The position numbers and the translations under genes were made by a program. Positions 1 through 9,104 of a DNA stretch of 48,226 nt are shown here, in pieces. The notes under the pieces are model-generated. The model was not told where the DNA came from. It searched no databases and saw only the letters and a list, made by a program, of their open reading frames with translations. Numbering within the stretch: the stretch's first letter is position 1; the number at the start of each line of letters is the position of its first letter. The DNA is from Clostridium sp. AM58-1XD (GTDB taxonomy: Bacteria > Bacillota > Clostridia > Lachnospirales > Lachnospiraceae). The stretch is taken from assembly GCF_003464085.1 (NCBI RefSeq), contig NZ_QSDR01000032.1, positions 1 to 48,226 of the forward strand. The letters are read 5' to 3'.

Positions 1-1986
1 ACTTTTGAAATTTTGACACATTATACTCCAATTCCAATTTTTTATTTGAACCAGATTTTCTTTAGATAACTTTTTAAAATCTTGTGGATTACATAATAAC
101 TGTTGTATCTTTTTAACCAATGCTTCAGAAGAACGTACGTTTAATATGTAATCCCTCTGAAACTCTCCAAAACATTCTGGTACCAGACCAACATCGGTTG
201 ATATAACGGGTACCCCACAAGCCATAGACTCTAAAACCGGATTGGGAGTTCCCTCGTGAAGGGAAGCACAAATATAACAGTCTATACCCGAATAAAACTC
301 TGGCATTTTGTAATGAGGAATAATTACCTCCTCCCTATCGGAGGTAACAAGCTCTACCGGATAGCCCTCATCTTGTAGCTTTTTGATGGCAGGTTTGATA
401 ATTGTATTAATTCCTTTTAAATCATTTATAATCCATCGACTATTTCCAACCCACCCAAAACGGATTACTCTGCCTTTAATATTGTCAAATCGTTCAAGGT
501 TTATAGGTTGAAATAATGTTAAGTTAACACCATCCGGCAAATAAGCAGCCGGACGAAGGCGAAGATCAGGCAATTGATTATATATTTTTTCTATTTTTCT
601 TGATGCCACCGCATAACATGTTACAATAGACGTTTTGTCCTGAAACAGTGCTGGTGTAATATGGCTTTCCTCATCATCCAAACATAGATGGTCATATATT
701 TCTGTAGAAATAATTTTATTTTTTAGGTATTGCTCGCGGAAGTCCGGTTCTGTCATTCCCAGATCTTTAATCCTGCTCTGAACCCATTCGCCCCAATAAG
801 AGGTCAGAATACCTCTCCATAAAAAATGTATAATTTTACAATCTTCACAAAGCATAAGGATATCTGCTAAATTATAAAAGTCCGTTTCGTACAATATTTT
901 GAATTCATAGTAATGGTTCAAATTTTCTTCTATTTCGGTTGCGATATGCTCCAGTGCCCAGTTAGGCCTATCTACAATAAGAGCAATTTTTGTTTTACCA
1001 CTTTCTGTTTCTGTAATTAACCCGGTATCCTTTTGACGTTCTTTTACCCATCCGGCAACACCTTCACTCCAGACACCAAAGCCAGATTTCTTTTCAAAAT
1101 ACATAGCAGACTCATAAAGTTTTTCATTAGAAAAGCGTTTCTGCTCATAGACTTTGTCGACCTGTTTTTCAGGCTTTGGATGATCGTGCAGAAGGCTTAC
1201 CATGCCGCAACATCCGACTTTATATCCTTGCTGAAAAATACGCATAGAAAATTCCGTATCCTCAAAACCTACAAACATATTGTCGTCAAATCCCCCCACT
1301 GCAAAAAATGTCTCTTTATTCATAACAGCAGCAGTTCCTGGAACACCTGTACAAAGAAAACCAGGAGCTTCTACATCCATCTGAACCCCATCGCAATAAA
1401 AGGTAGAGCCGATTCCAATACAAGCCCTATTTTCGAGATTTTCTACAAAAAGATGGCCGCCATATATACCATTTTTCCGATTTCCCTGGTCAAGTAACGG
1501 CAACGCTAGAAATTTCACCCCCAGTGAGTTGATATCTTTTTGAGCTTGCTTTAATGGATTACTAGTAAAATACAAATCATTATCTAATGATAAAATCCAA
1601 TCCGTTTTAACTTGTTCGAATGTACGATTCCGTCCACCAGCTACCCCATAATTTTGATCAAACTCAACCAATCGACATCGGAAAGGCATATATTTCATTG
1701 CTTTTTTTAGAATTTTTTTTTCTTCTTCAGCCGAGCCATTATCGCCGATCAAAAACTCTCCGGCAAAATGTGGAAGATGCTTTTTTATAGACTCCATCAG
1801 ACGGAGAGTCAAAGAAGCCCTGTTCATGGATAAAACAGCAATTGTTAAATTTTCGCCATTATTTCCGATATTCTCTAAAGAAAATTTTCCTCTTGTATTT
1901 TCAACACCAATCAACTGGTGCATTGAACTTGTATAATAGGGTTGTTTTTCTACTAAGAGACACATGTTTAATTTATTTCTATCCAT
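1..1986 (-). CDS. Two-domain glycosyltransferase (GT2-GT4 fusion), 3' end cut by window edge
   Basis: The frame is open for 662 codons from an ATG at 1986 to the left edge, with a GGGTGGG ribosome site 4-5 bases upstream, so the C-terminus is missing. Residues about 45-290 are a GT-A family 2 glycosyltransferase: an LTIAVLSMNR start, the metal-binding LDND, and the acceptor-side GGFDDNMFVGFEDTEF. The second half is a GT-B family 4 glycosyltransferase, with FGWVGNSRW and the donor-site stretch HEGTPNPVLESMACGVPVIS. It probably adds sugars to a lipid-linked polysaccharide at the cytoplasmic face. It is the last visible gene of the polysaccharide operon, 21 bases after the methyltransferase. The gene is strikingly AT-rich. 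Donor and acceptor sugars cannot be read from sequence. Confidence 0.88.
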   Translation of the reverse strand, partial: MDRNKLNMCLLVEKQPYYTSSMHQLIGVENTRGKFSLENIGNNGENLTIAVLSMNRASLTLRLMESIKKHLPHFAGEFLIGDNGSAEEEKKILKKAMKYMPFRCRLVEFDQNYGVAGGRNRTFEQVKTDWILSLDNDLYFTSNPLKQAQKDINSLGVKFLALPLLDQGNRKNGIYGGHLFVENLENRACIGIGSTFYCDGVQMDVEAPGFLCTGVPGTAAVMNKETFFAVGGFDDNMFVGFEDTEFSMRIFQQGYKVGCCGMVSLLHDHPKPEKQVDKVYEQKRFSNEKLYESAMYFEKKSGFGVWSEGVAGWVKERQKDTGLITETESGKTKIALIVDRPNWALEHIATEIEENLNHYYEFKILYETDFYNLADILMLCEDCKIIHFLWRGILTSYWGEWVQSRIKDLGMTEPDFREQYLKNKIISTEIYDHLCLDDEESHITPALFQDKTSIVTCYAVASRKIEKIYNQLPDLRLRPAAYLPDGVNLTLFQPINLERFDNIKGRVIRFGWVGNSRWIINDLKGINTIIKPAIKKLQDEGYPVELVTSDREEVIIPHYKMPEFYSGIDCYICASLHEGTPNPVLESMACGVPVISTDVGLVPECFGEFQRDYILNVRSSEALVKKIQQLLCNPQDFKKLSKENLVQIKNWNWSIMCQNFKS

Positions 1987-2007
1987 TTTCCCACCCTTTT
2001 TGAATAA

Positions 2008-3162
2008 TTATTTTCCCTTAATCAAATCGACCAGACGCCAACATTTCTGCAGCATTCGATATCCTTTTGTTTTTTTAATAATTTCAATATCTTTTTGAGC
2101 TATTTCCGCCTGCTCTTGATATTTTTTCATCTCATCTTTTAGAAATTTTTCATGATTTTCAAAAGAATAAATTCTACTCCATAGTTTATCCTCTTCCTTA
2201 TTAGCAAGTTCTAGCAATGAAGATGTCCTTCTCATTTCAATTTCTATGATCCGATATTCTTCCTTGAGACTTTGCATTTCTTTAAAATAACGTCCTTTTT
2301 CAGTTTCAATTTCCGCAAGCTGCTGAAGATGCTCCTGTTCAAGCTTCTCTATTTTTTTTCTCCACTCTTCAGTATCCGCTACATTAGGGTCTTCTGGCCG
2401 TTCAAAAAATTCTCTAGGAAAGAGGGTTGCATTCTGCAAATCATTTTTAGCTCCCCATACTCCTAAATAATAATTGCAATTCCAGTGATTAATATACCGG
2501 TCATGCGGAACTAATGCTGTTTTATCTAATAGTGAATATTGGAATAATCCTTGCATTGATTTAGGGGATATTTCATTTTTTTCTGGCTCAGTACAACGCG
2601 TCAAGGGAACATTCATAAAACCATTTAATGCAAATCCAAAATACCAGTCCACATTATCTCCTAAATGTGATTGAGTCAGTTTTGCGAAATCAAACCAGGA
2701 AAAAATCCTTTTATGGAATGGATTTTGGGGCTCACCTGCTTTCTGATAATAGGGATCATTCGGGCAGGATACCATTGCAATCCCGCCAAATTTTAGTACT
2801 CTGGATATTTCGGAGAGATATTTATCTGGAGAGTCTACATGTTCAATGGTCTCAAATGATATTACAACATCGAAGCTATCATTCTCAAAAGGAAGTTCTT
2901 CTGCACTATGTTGAATGTAATCTATACCATCTCCAGAAAAATTTTCTTTGGCAATTTCTATGGCTTCTTTTGATATATCTACACCAGTTACCTTAAGTGC
3001 GCCCCATTCCTTGAGCAATTTGCTTCCATACCCTTCGCCACAGGCGACATCCAACACTCGCTTCCCTTTAACAAAAGATTTAGCAGTAAAATAGCGATTA
3101 AAATGAATAGCAGATTCTATCGCTATATAGCTTGATTGATTGGTAAAGTCTAATCTCTCCAT
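2008..3162 (-). CDS. SAM-dependent methyltransferase with C-terminal coiled coil
   Basis: This 384-residue protein has a class I methyltransferase fold (Methyltransf_11 type). Motif I is VLDVACGEGYG (about residues 36-46), followed by the acidic VTGVDIS strand and the SFETIEHV region. Residues about 265-370 are rich in Glu, Lys and Gln with heptad spacing and no catalytic motif, which suggests a long coiled coil ending in a basic tail. Similar methyltransferase-coiled-coil proteins modify or terminate growing O-antigen chains and measure chain length (WbdD-like logic). That role here is inference. Only two bases separate it from the upstream GT2 gene, so the two are co-transcribed. Composition is AT-rich like its two neighbours. 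Confidence 0.85.
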   Translation of the reverse strand: MERLDFTNQSSYIAIESAIHFNRYFTAKSFVKGKRVLDVACGEGYGSKLLKEWGALKVTGVDISKEAIEIAKENFSGDGIDYIQHSAEELPFENDSFDVVISFETIEHVDSPDKYLSEISRVLKFGGIAMVSCPNDPYYQKAGEPQNPFHKRIFSWFDFAKLTQSHLGDNVDWYFGFALNGFMNVPLTRCTEPEKNEISPKSMQGLFQYSLLDKTALVPHDRYINHWNCNYYLGVWGAKNDLQNATLFPREFFERPEDPNVADTEEWRKKIEKLEQEHLQQLAEIETEKGRYFKEMQSLKEEYRIIEIEMRRTSSLLELANKEEDKLWSRIYSFENHEKFLKDEMKKYQEQAEIAQKDIEIIKKTKGYRMLQKCWRLVDLIKGK

Positions 3163-3164
3163 TT

Positions 3165-4643
3165 TTATTTCTCCTTTATCTCTGGTCTTATTCTTCGAAT
3201 CAGCTTATACCACCAAGTACTTTTAATTGCTGCCAGCTTATCGGACAATGCTGTATTGTCTGCAAGCAGCACGTTAAATTCTTTTTGAAGCTTGTTTTGG
3301 CGGTCTAACGTGTATTCGTCCATTCCTATGAAGTACTCCAATCCCATTGATCTTACTGTCAATTCATCCAGTAACGTGACATGGGAAGAAGGGGACAAAT
3401 AGTAAACTTTTTGAATTTTATTTTTAGTTAAACAATCAATCCACTCTCTACAACGATTTTGATATTGATCCCAATTGGCGTTTGTTGCTGCTTCTATATG
3501 AAATAGAGTATGGTTCAGATAGGATTCTCTTGTCTCAGGCGCATCCGAATCGGTAATTAAACATATCTTCCCACCTATTTGTTCTGCCATATTTATATAC
3601 TTCTGTAGAATATCATCCATAGCACTATAGCCGATATACCGATAGTAGACTGCTGTGTAGGACTGATTTAAAATTTGACTGCGCATCAGAATGTCATTTT
3701 GTTCTTCAAAATAACGTCGTCCTATGGCTCCTACAATAGCTTCTACTCCCCAGTAATGTAATAGTATTTCATAACCAGTCTTCTGGTCACTTATATCCAA
3801 TTTATTATGCCAGCAGTCCACACAATCCCATAATATATCATTACGAAAGACGTTAAATTCCTCAGATAGCTCCTCAAATTTTTGTTCCGATATCAAGAAA
3901 TCACGAATATTTTCAACAATAGCAGCCCCGCTGCAGCGACTTTCAAATCGTTTTAAATCTAGAATGGCACCACCAGTAATCCCAATCCCCATCCGGTAAT
4001 GATAATATTGATTCTTAATTCCTTGATAGGACTTCGCATAATATGTAATAATAAACGTTGCATACCGATCCTCAGCCGAGATATAGTATCCGTCTAAAAT
4101 TCTAGTGTAAGCTTTTTTGCAACACTCTGCCCTCCAGATTTTATTAAACATATTACAATTGAATTTACGGTCTATAATACTTTCCTGAAGAAGTTTTTTT
4201 CCTTCAATTCGTTCCAGGGATGGTTCCATAAAAGCAGTTGTCCATGCTATCATATTTTTTGAAACATACTCATTTGTCAATAACTCTGTTCCAAATTGAA
4301 GAATATCCACTTTATGCCGCACTATCTCTTTATACAAATTTTCACAAGCATCAAGCGATAAATAATCATCACTATCTAAAAACATAATATACTCGCCATG
4401 TGCTACTGCCACAGCGTCTTTTCTAGTCTGACAAAGTCCCTTATTTTCTGTATGTCTAATAATTTTAATTCTCTTATCTTTTTCTGCAAATTTTTCCAAA
4501 ATTTCTAATGAATTATCCGTAGAAGCGTCTTCGACACATATGATTTCTAAATCTTTTTCCGACTGATTTATAACACTGCTCAGACATTCATTCAAATAAT
4601 CAGAAACATTATAAATTGGAATTAACACCGAAATTTTGGGCAT
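3165..4643 (-). CDS. Family 2 glycosyltransferase
   Basis: I chose the ATG at 4643, giving MPKISVLIPIYNVSDYL and 492 residues, because AGGAGG lies six bases upstream. The longer in-frame start at 4670 has no ribosome site and only adds a basic extension. The GT-A domain covers about residues 1-230: the VSVLIPIYN-type N-terminus, the ICVEDASTDNS nucleotide-binding turn and the metal-binding FLDSDDYL. The remaining 260 residues have no motif I recognise; the last part (about 440-480) looks helical and may be coiled coil. It probably transfers a sugar to the surface polysaccharide repeat unit. The product substrate is unknown. It sits between the broken GT8 gene and the methyltransferase in a tight minus-strand operon. 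Confidence 0.87.
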   Translation of the reverse strand: MPKISVLIPIYNVSDYLNECLSSVINQSEKDLEIICVEDASTDNSLEILEKFAEKDKRIKIIRHTENKGLCQTRKDAVAVAHGEYIMFLDSDDYLSLDACENLYKEIVRHKVDILQFGTELLTNEYVSKNMIAWTTAFMEPSLERIEGKKLLQESIIDRKFNCNMFNKIWRAECCKKAYTRILDGYYISAEDRYATFIITYYAKSYQGIKNQYYHYRMGIGITGGAILDLKRFESRCSGAAIVENIRDFLISEQKFEELSEEFNVFRNDILWDCVDCWHNKLDISDQKTGYEILLHYWGVEAIVGAIGRRYFEEQNDILMRSQILNQSYTAVYYRYIGYSAMDDILQKYINMAEQIGGKICLITDSDAPETRESYLNHTLFHIEAATNANWDQYQNRCREWIDCLTKNKIQKVYYLSPSSHVTLLDELTVRSMGLEYFIGMDEYTLDRQNKLQKEFNVLLADNTALSDKLAAIKSTWWYKLIRRIRPEIKEK

Positions 4644-4676
4644 TATGATCCTCCTAAATCGCCAATACAACTAACG

Positions 4677-5204
4677 TTATTTTCTAATTGACTTATAGAC
4701 TTTCTTCACAGCCTCCCGCCGCCTGCTCCCAAACGGCAACAACCTGTTCGCTATCCTGCGAACCATCGGATCATTCCCAATCCAATCCACCTTCGTCTGT
4801 GGCATACGGTTCTCCAGTTCGTCAGCAAAACACCTTCGAATCCGCCTTAACAACATTTCATAGTAAGGCGACAGTTTCCCATACCTCCAGAAGTACTCCG
4901 CAAAATCACAGTCCACCACATCCCATGGCTTCTGGTATCCAGCAAAATGAATCATATATGGCTGCTTCCTGGCCTTCATATATTCCTCATATAAAGCTCT
5001 CGGCGCCATCTTCATGATCTGCATACGGCTACGTCCCGGTTCTTCCCAGCTCATCAGCACATTCCACTGCTGTGGGATATAAAATACCTGGTTTTTACAT
5101 ATCTTATTGAGAACATCCTGGTCATGACATCTCCATGACGCGGATAACGCTATTTGGATCATTTCTTCAGAGCTGGCAGTTTTTCGTAGTCCGTCTAAGT
5201 CCAT
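4677..5204 (-). pseudogene. GT8 glycosyltransferase C-terminal part, separated from its gene by a frameshift
   Basis: This frame carries the C-terminal third of a family 8 glycosyltransferase: MDLDGLR, WRCHDQDVLN, then HFAGYQKPWD, the usual GT8 sequence around the last nucleotide-sugar contacts. It directly continues the protein encoded at 5207-6571, but one frame away. The upstream frame reads YFQAGV then stop, whereas adding one base before TGATC gives YFQAGVLIMDLDG, the normal GT8 sequence. The first ATG in this frame (5204) has no separate ribosome site, so I treat it as a detached exon-like remnant of one gene and not as its own gene. Base composition is more GC-rich than the downstream GT2 gene. 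Confidence 0.8.
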
Positions 5205-5206
5205 GA

Positions 5207-6571
5207 TCAAACTCCTGCCTGGAAGTAGTCGTAAGGTTTTTCTAATCCCAGCGTTTCTGTCGCATACATCCTCCAGTCGTTTTGGTTTAAGTTCACCTGC
5301 CCGGCCACATCGATATCTTTTGCAGCTCCAATAATACATCCGCCCAGATCCATGTCATAAAGCACCGCCACATCATGATCCACGACCATATCACAATCTA
5401 AATAAAGGATTTTGTGATAATCCGGCATGATTTCCGGAATAATAAGGCGGTAGTAGGTTTCAACGGAAAGATGCTGATCAACAAACAGCTTCCCTGAATC
5501 AAAATACTGGCTGACGCGGATAAAGCGGATGGAAATGTTATTCCGGTCTTTCGCTGCCTCTTTAATCAGGTTCTGGTTCTTTTCGGAAATGTCGTTGAAC
5601 AAGACAATTATGTCATATTGTCTTGTTGACGACGCATTTGCTATTATAGAGCGTATCATAATATCAAGATACGGAGCAAAGCGGTCATTTGCCGATAAAA
5701 CAACCGGCACTCCCTCAATAAATACTGGTTCTAGCTTTGCCATAGGTGCTGTGTCCTGGAACAGGGTCTTTGGAAGTTCGAATGTCTTAATACCTGTTTG
5801 CTTCTTCAGGTATGTATAATAGATTCCACAGAGACGTTCTGCCAAATATCCCATTACCCTATATTCTTCCACACTATACCAGGTTGTGTCAATTCTTTTT
5901 TCTGCCTCAAATAAAATATCAAATAACCATTCGCAATACTTTAAGTAAACTTCTTTTTTCATTATGAACATATTACACTCATGAGTAACATGAGAGTTCA
6001 TATATTCATTAGCTGCATCTTCAAATTCCGGATATTTTTCTGTCAAAATCTTCAATGCAATATCCAGATCTTTTCGATGTTGGAAGGGAGCCGCACCATA
6101 TTCATGGTAAACATCAAGCAGGCAGCCACCTTCCTGAATGCGCGGATACCGCCTCCCTTTTACAGAAATTATATCATACTTGGTTATTATTTTTCTAATC
6201 GCCTCAGGCTGAAGTTTTATTTCTTCAATAACCTTATCTGTAATTCGCTCATAGGCAATGTTTCCCCATCCGTCATCCTTATTGAGTTCCGGATCAAATG
6301 CCAAGTATCTTCTGTAGTGAAAAAATCCGTAATAATCTGCTTCTTCATTCTTCCATGCCCAATATTGAGCAGTGAGTTCACAGTAACTCTTATTCTTTTC
6401 TGAAATGTTTTCGCCTGTATCGTCATGCAGCATGCCTTCAAGGCGTTTTCCCGCCAACGCGGCTCCAACCTGAATCGGGTATAGATATGGATTTTCCGGG
6501 ACATAAGATTCTTTATGGCATACTACATAAAGTTTTAAGTTCGGTTCTTTACACAAATTATCCTGTTCCAT
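5207..6571 (-). CDS. DUF4422-GT8 fusion glycosyltransferase, truncated by a frameshift
   Basis: The first 265 or so residues are a DUF4422 domain, with LYVVCHKESYVP, GENISEKN, ELTAQYWAWKN and DYYGFFHYRRYLAF. DUF4422 proteins are found in polysaccharide loci and are presumed glycosyltransferases. From about residue 285 a family 8 glycosyltransferase begins, with VPVVLSANDRFAPYL and the metal-binding YLDCDMV (DCD at about 392-394). The frame stops after YFQAGV at 5207, in the middle of the GT8 domain. The rest of the domain lies in another frame at 4677-5204. The intact gene would encode about 630 residues. A sequencing deletion, a true null mutation or on/off variation in the short T run are all possible; I favour the first. 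Confidence 0.85.
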   Translation of the reverse strand: MEQDNLCKEPNLKLYVVCHKESYVPENPYLYPIQVGAALAGKRLEGMLHDDTGENISEKNKSYCELTAQYWAWKNEEADYYGFFHYRRYLAFDPELNKDDGWGNIAYERITDKVIEEIKLQPEAIRKIITKYDIISVKGRRYPRIQEGGCLLDVYHEYGAAPFQHRKDLDIALKILTEKYPEFEDAANEYMNSHVTHECNMFIMKKEVYLKYCEWLFDILFEAEKRIDTTWYSVEEYRVMGYLAERLCGIYYTYLKKQTGIKTFELPKTLFQDTAPMAKLEPVFIEGVPVVLSANDRFAPYLDIMIRSIIANASSTRQYDIIVLFNDISEKNQNLIKEAAKDRNNISIRFIRVSQYFDSGKLFVDQHLSVETYYRLIIPEIMPDYHKILYLDCDMVVDHDVAVLYDMDLGGCIIGAAKDIDVAGQVNLNQNDWRMYATETLGLEKPYDYFQAGV

Positions 6572-6598
6572 TTTATATTCTCTCCCTGTACTATTATC

Positions 6599-7345
6599 TT
6601 ATCCGAAGCTTTCCATATAAGCCTGGCATACATTTTCTACTTCGCCCTTCATCATTACCTGACCTTTGTTCAACCAAATGGCATGATCACAAATTTCCTG
6701 CACTGACTTTATTGCATGTGAAACAAACAAAAGAGTAGTTCCACCTGCCAGCATTTCCTGCATCCTTTTCTGGCACTTCTCCTGAAACGCTATGTCGCCA
6801 ACGGCAAGAACTTCATCTACAATCAAAATTTCCGGTCTTACAATTGTGGCAATGGCGAATCCCAGCCTGGCTGCCATACCAGAAGAATAATTCTTAATCG
6901 GCATATTCATGAAGTCTTGTAATTCTGCGAATTCAACAATTTCATCATAATGGCTGTCCATAAATTCCCTGCTGTATCCCAGCACTGCTCCATTAAGATA
7001 AATATTTTCTGTTGCAGTCAGCTCCCCATCAAATCCAGCTCCCAACTCAATTAAAGGAGCAATATTCCCATGAATTTCCACATTACCTCTATATGGCTTC
7101 AAAATGCCACAGATCAGCTTTAAAAGCGTTGATTTTCCAGAACCATTCGTACCTACTAGCCCCCAAGCCTCTCCTCTTTTCACTTCAAAACTGACATCTT
7201 TCAAGGCTAAAAACTCCTGAAACATTAATTCTTTTTTAACTAATTTAACGAAATACTCTTTTAAATTATCAATTTTTTCTGAAGCCATATTAAACCGCAC
7301 AGTTGCGTCTGTTACTTTAATCATACAATCATTTTCTGCTGCCAT
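6599..7345 (-). CDS. Polysaccharide ABC exporter, ATP-binding subunit (Wzt/TagH type)
   Basis: This 248-residue ABC ATPase has Walker A GTNGSGKST (65-73), the signature YSSGM (153-157), Walker B ILIVDE (173-178) and a switch histidine in LLFVSHA. The YSSGMAARLGFA form is typical of the O-antigen and teichoic acid exporter family. It powers export of a completed lipid-linked polysaccharide with the permease encoded 12 bases upstream (7358-8146). It lacks the extra C-terminal carbohydrate-binding domain found in Wzt proteins that recognise a capped chain end. Chain selection is therefore probably not done by this subunit. It belongs to the operon starting near 10435. Confidence 0.92.
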   Translation of the reverse strand: MAAENDCMIKVTDATVRFNMASEKIDNLKEYFVKLVKKELMFQEFLALKDVSFEVKRGEAWGLVGTNGSGKSTLLKLICGILKPYRGNVEIHGNIAPLIELGAGFDGELTATENIYLNGAVLGYSREFMDSHYDEIVEFAELQDFMNMPIKNYSSGMAARLGFAIATIVRPEILIVDEVLAVGDIAFQEKCQKRMQEMLAGGTTLLFVSHAIKSVQEICDHAIWLNKGQVMMKGEVENVCQAYMESFG

Positions 7346-7357
7346 ATCACACCCCGC

Positions 7358-8146
7358 TTATATATACAGTATAAATTTGTCTTGTGTCTTAAGGAATGCC
7401 CATGTACCGATCACAAGCACGAATATTGCCGCTCCTGTACCGGCAATAATGAGATATGGGTCCGGCATACGACCTTCTAAGACAATCTGGCGAAATTCCG
7501 CTACATAAAAATACATGGGATTCAGCGCCATAACAATCTGGCGCAATTTGTCCGGAAGTAGAGTAATAGGATAAAATAAGGGTGTCAAGTACATCCATGC
7601 GGTTATAATCGCATTGTAAATATACTGAATATCACGAAAGAATACCGAGCTCTGAGCCAAAAGCATACCTAATCCGAGACAGAAAATGTATTCCTGAAGC
7701 AAAATAACTGGAATTAACAGATAGTAAATATTAGGCGTCACCCTACAAACAATGAATACGATAACCAAAGCGCCCAAAGCAAACAGTGTATTTACAAAAG
7801 AACTGGTTACTTTTGATACTGTAAAAACATATTTTGGCACATAGGTTTTTTTGAGAAGGGCGGCATTCCCAGTTATCGAGGTGATTGCCTGATTTGTGGA
7901 TTCACTCATAAAGTTAAACAATGTCTGCCCGATAATCAGATAAACCGGAAAATTCTCTATATCTGATCTGAACATATTGGAAAAAACAATAACCATGATA
8001 ACCATAATCATCAATGGATTGAGAATACTCCATAAATATCCCAGAAAACTTCTTCGATATTTCAGCTTGATATCCTTTGTAACTAACTGTTGCATCAAAA
8101 AGCGATATTGGTAAAAACCGCCTAACCGCCTAAAGAAAATACCCAT
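7358..8146 (-). CDS. Polysaccharide ABC exporter, permease subunit (Wzm/TagG type)
   Basis: This is an ABC-2 type permease with about six membrane segments. The family hallmark near the N-terminus is present: LVTKDIKLKYRRSFLGYLWS followed by NPLMIMVIMVIVF. The C-terminal half has the usual YIYNAIITAWMYLTPLFYP region and ends with a Lys/Gln/Asp cytoplasmic tail. I prefer the ATG at 8146 over the one at 8152: AGGAG lies seven bases before the former but only one base before the latter. Together with the ATPase just downstream it exports the finished undecaprenyl-linked glycan across the cytoplasmic membrane. No Wzx flippase is seen in the window, consistent with an ABC-dependent pathway. Confidence 0.92.
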   Translation of the reverse strand: MGIFFRRLGGFYQYRFLMQQLVTKDIKLKYRRSFLGYLWSILNPLMIMVIMVIVFSNMFRSDIENFPVYLIIGQTLFNFMSESTNQAITSITGNAALLKKTYVPKYVFTVSKVTSSFVNTLFALGALVIVFIVCRVTPNIYYLLIPVILLQEYIFCLGLGMLLAQSSVFFRDIQYIYNAIITAWMYLTPLFYPITLLPDKLRQIVMALNPMYFYVAEFRQIVLEGRMPDPYLIIAGTGAAIFVLVIGTWAFLKTQDKFILYI

Positions 8147-8156
8147 AATCATTCTC

Positions 8157-9104
8157 CTATCTCAAAAAGATGTTTCGGATAAAAATCCGCCTTCGGCTTC
8201 CTGCTGGAAACATCTTATTGAACTTTCTCATATCAATTTTTATTTCAACATTAGTAGGTCCCAACTTTATACTTTTTACATTTCTATTGGTCTTATGTTT
8301 CTCTTGCCCTTCCCTCTCTTCTGTATTATAAAATTTCAAATATGGAAGCTCTGCACAAACTGCTCCATTTGTTGTTTTATAAACATAAAATATGCCAAAA
8401 AGCCTTTCACCAATGTATCCTAATAAACGTTTTCTTTCATCTTCCAATTTCAAAAACTCGTCGCTTTGTTCAAAGATGCCTAATATGTCAAAAAGCCATG
8501 TACAGTATTCCTTAAATAGCTGCTTTTTCATGATAAACATATTCATATAATAGATATCTTTAGAGTTCAAATACTTATCTGCCGCGGCCGAATACTGTGG
8601 GTACCGCTCCTTTAATATCTTAATTACCGCATCAAGTATTCCCTGCTGATGATACTGGCAAAACTGCCGGTAAACAGTCACATTAATTCGTTCCCTAAGT
8701 ACTGTCAGTATATCATACTTCTGTATAACATTCTCCATAATATTCTGCTGGAGACCATACCTGGACAAATCCATCCTAATATCATCCAGTTCTGTATATG
8801 GACAGGGCCTTCTTTTATTTATGAGGTTCCCCTGAGCATCAATTGGGCAAACCTCGTCAAATGCCAAATACCTTCTATAATGAAAAAAGCCGTAGTAGTC
8901 CGATTCTATATTTTTCCAGGCCCAATACTGTGCTGTTAATTCACAATAAATATCATTTTTTTCTGATATATTCTCTCCAATATCATCATATATCATATCT
9001 GGGAGTCTTATACTCGCCTTTTTAGCTCCGACTTGAATAGGAATTAATAATTCATTCTGCAAGATGTACGCTTTTTTATGACACACTATAAATATTTTTA
9101 TCAT
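8157..9104 (-). CDS. DUF4422 protein, probable glycosyltransferase
   Basis: The start is the ATG at 9104 (MIKIFIVCHKKAYIL), which overlaps the stop of the preceding sugar transferase as ATGA. The longer open frame upstream lies inside that gene. The 315 residues carry the same hallmarks as the DUF4422 half of the gene at 5207-6571: an IFIVCHK start, IPIQVGA, GENISEKN, ELTAQYWAWKN and DYYGFFHYRRYLAFDE. The two are paralogues in one operon, but this copy has no GT8 domain. Members are common in capsule and O-antigen loci and are presumed to transfer galactofuranose-like or other sugars; that activity is not provable here. Coupled translation with the priming transferase suggests it acts early in assembly. 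Confidence 0.87.
   Translation of the reverse strand: MIKIFIVCHKKAYILQNELLIPIQVGAKKASIRLPDMIYDDIGENISEKNDIYCELTAQYWAWKNIESDYYGFFHYRRYLAFDEVCPIDAQGNLINKRRPCPYTELDDIRMDLSRYGLQQNIMENVIQKYDILTVLRERINVTVYRQFCQYHQQGILDAVIKILKERYPQYSAAADKYLNSKDIYYMNMFIMKKQLFKEYCTWLFDILGIFEQSDEFLKLEDERKRLLGYIGERLFGIFYVYKTTNGAVCAELPYLKFYNTEEREGQEKHKTNRNVKSIKLGPTNVEIKIDMRKFNKMFPAGSRRRIFIRNIFLR

Noticed and set aside
1033..1497. Plus-strand open frame of 154 codons
   Set aside because: It is opposite the clear glycosyltransferase frame, shows no domain, and its sequence is explained as the complement of conserved motifs.
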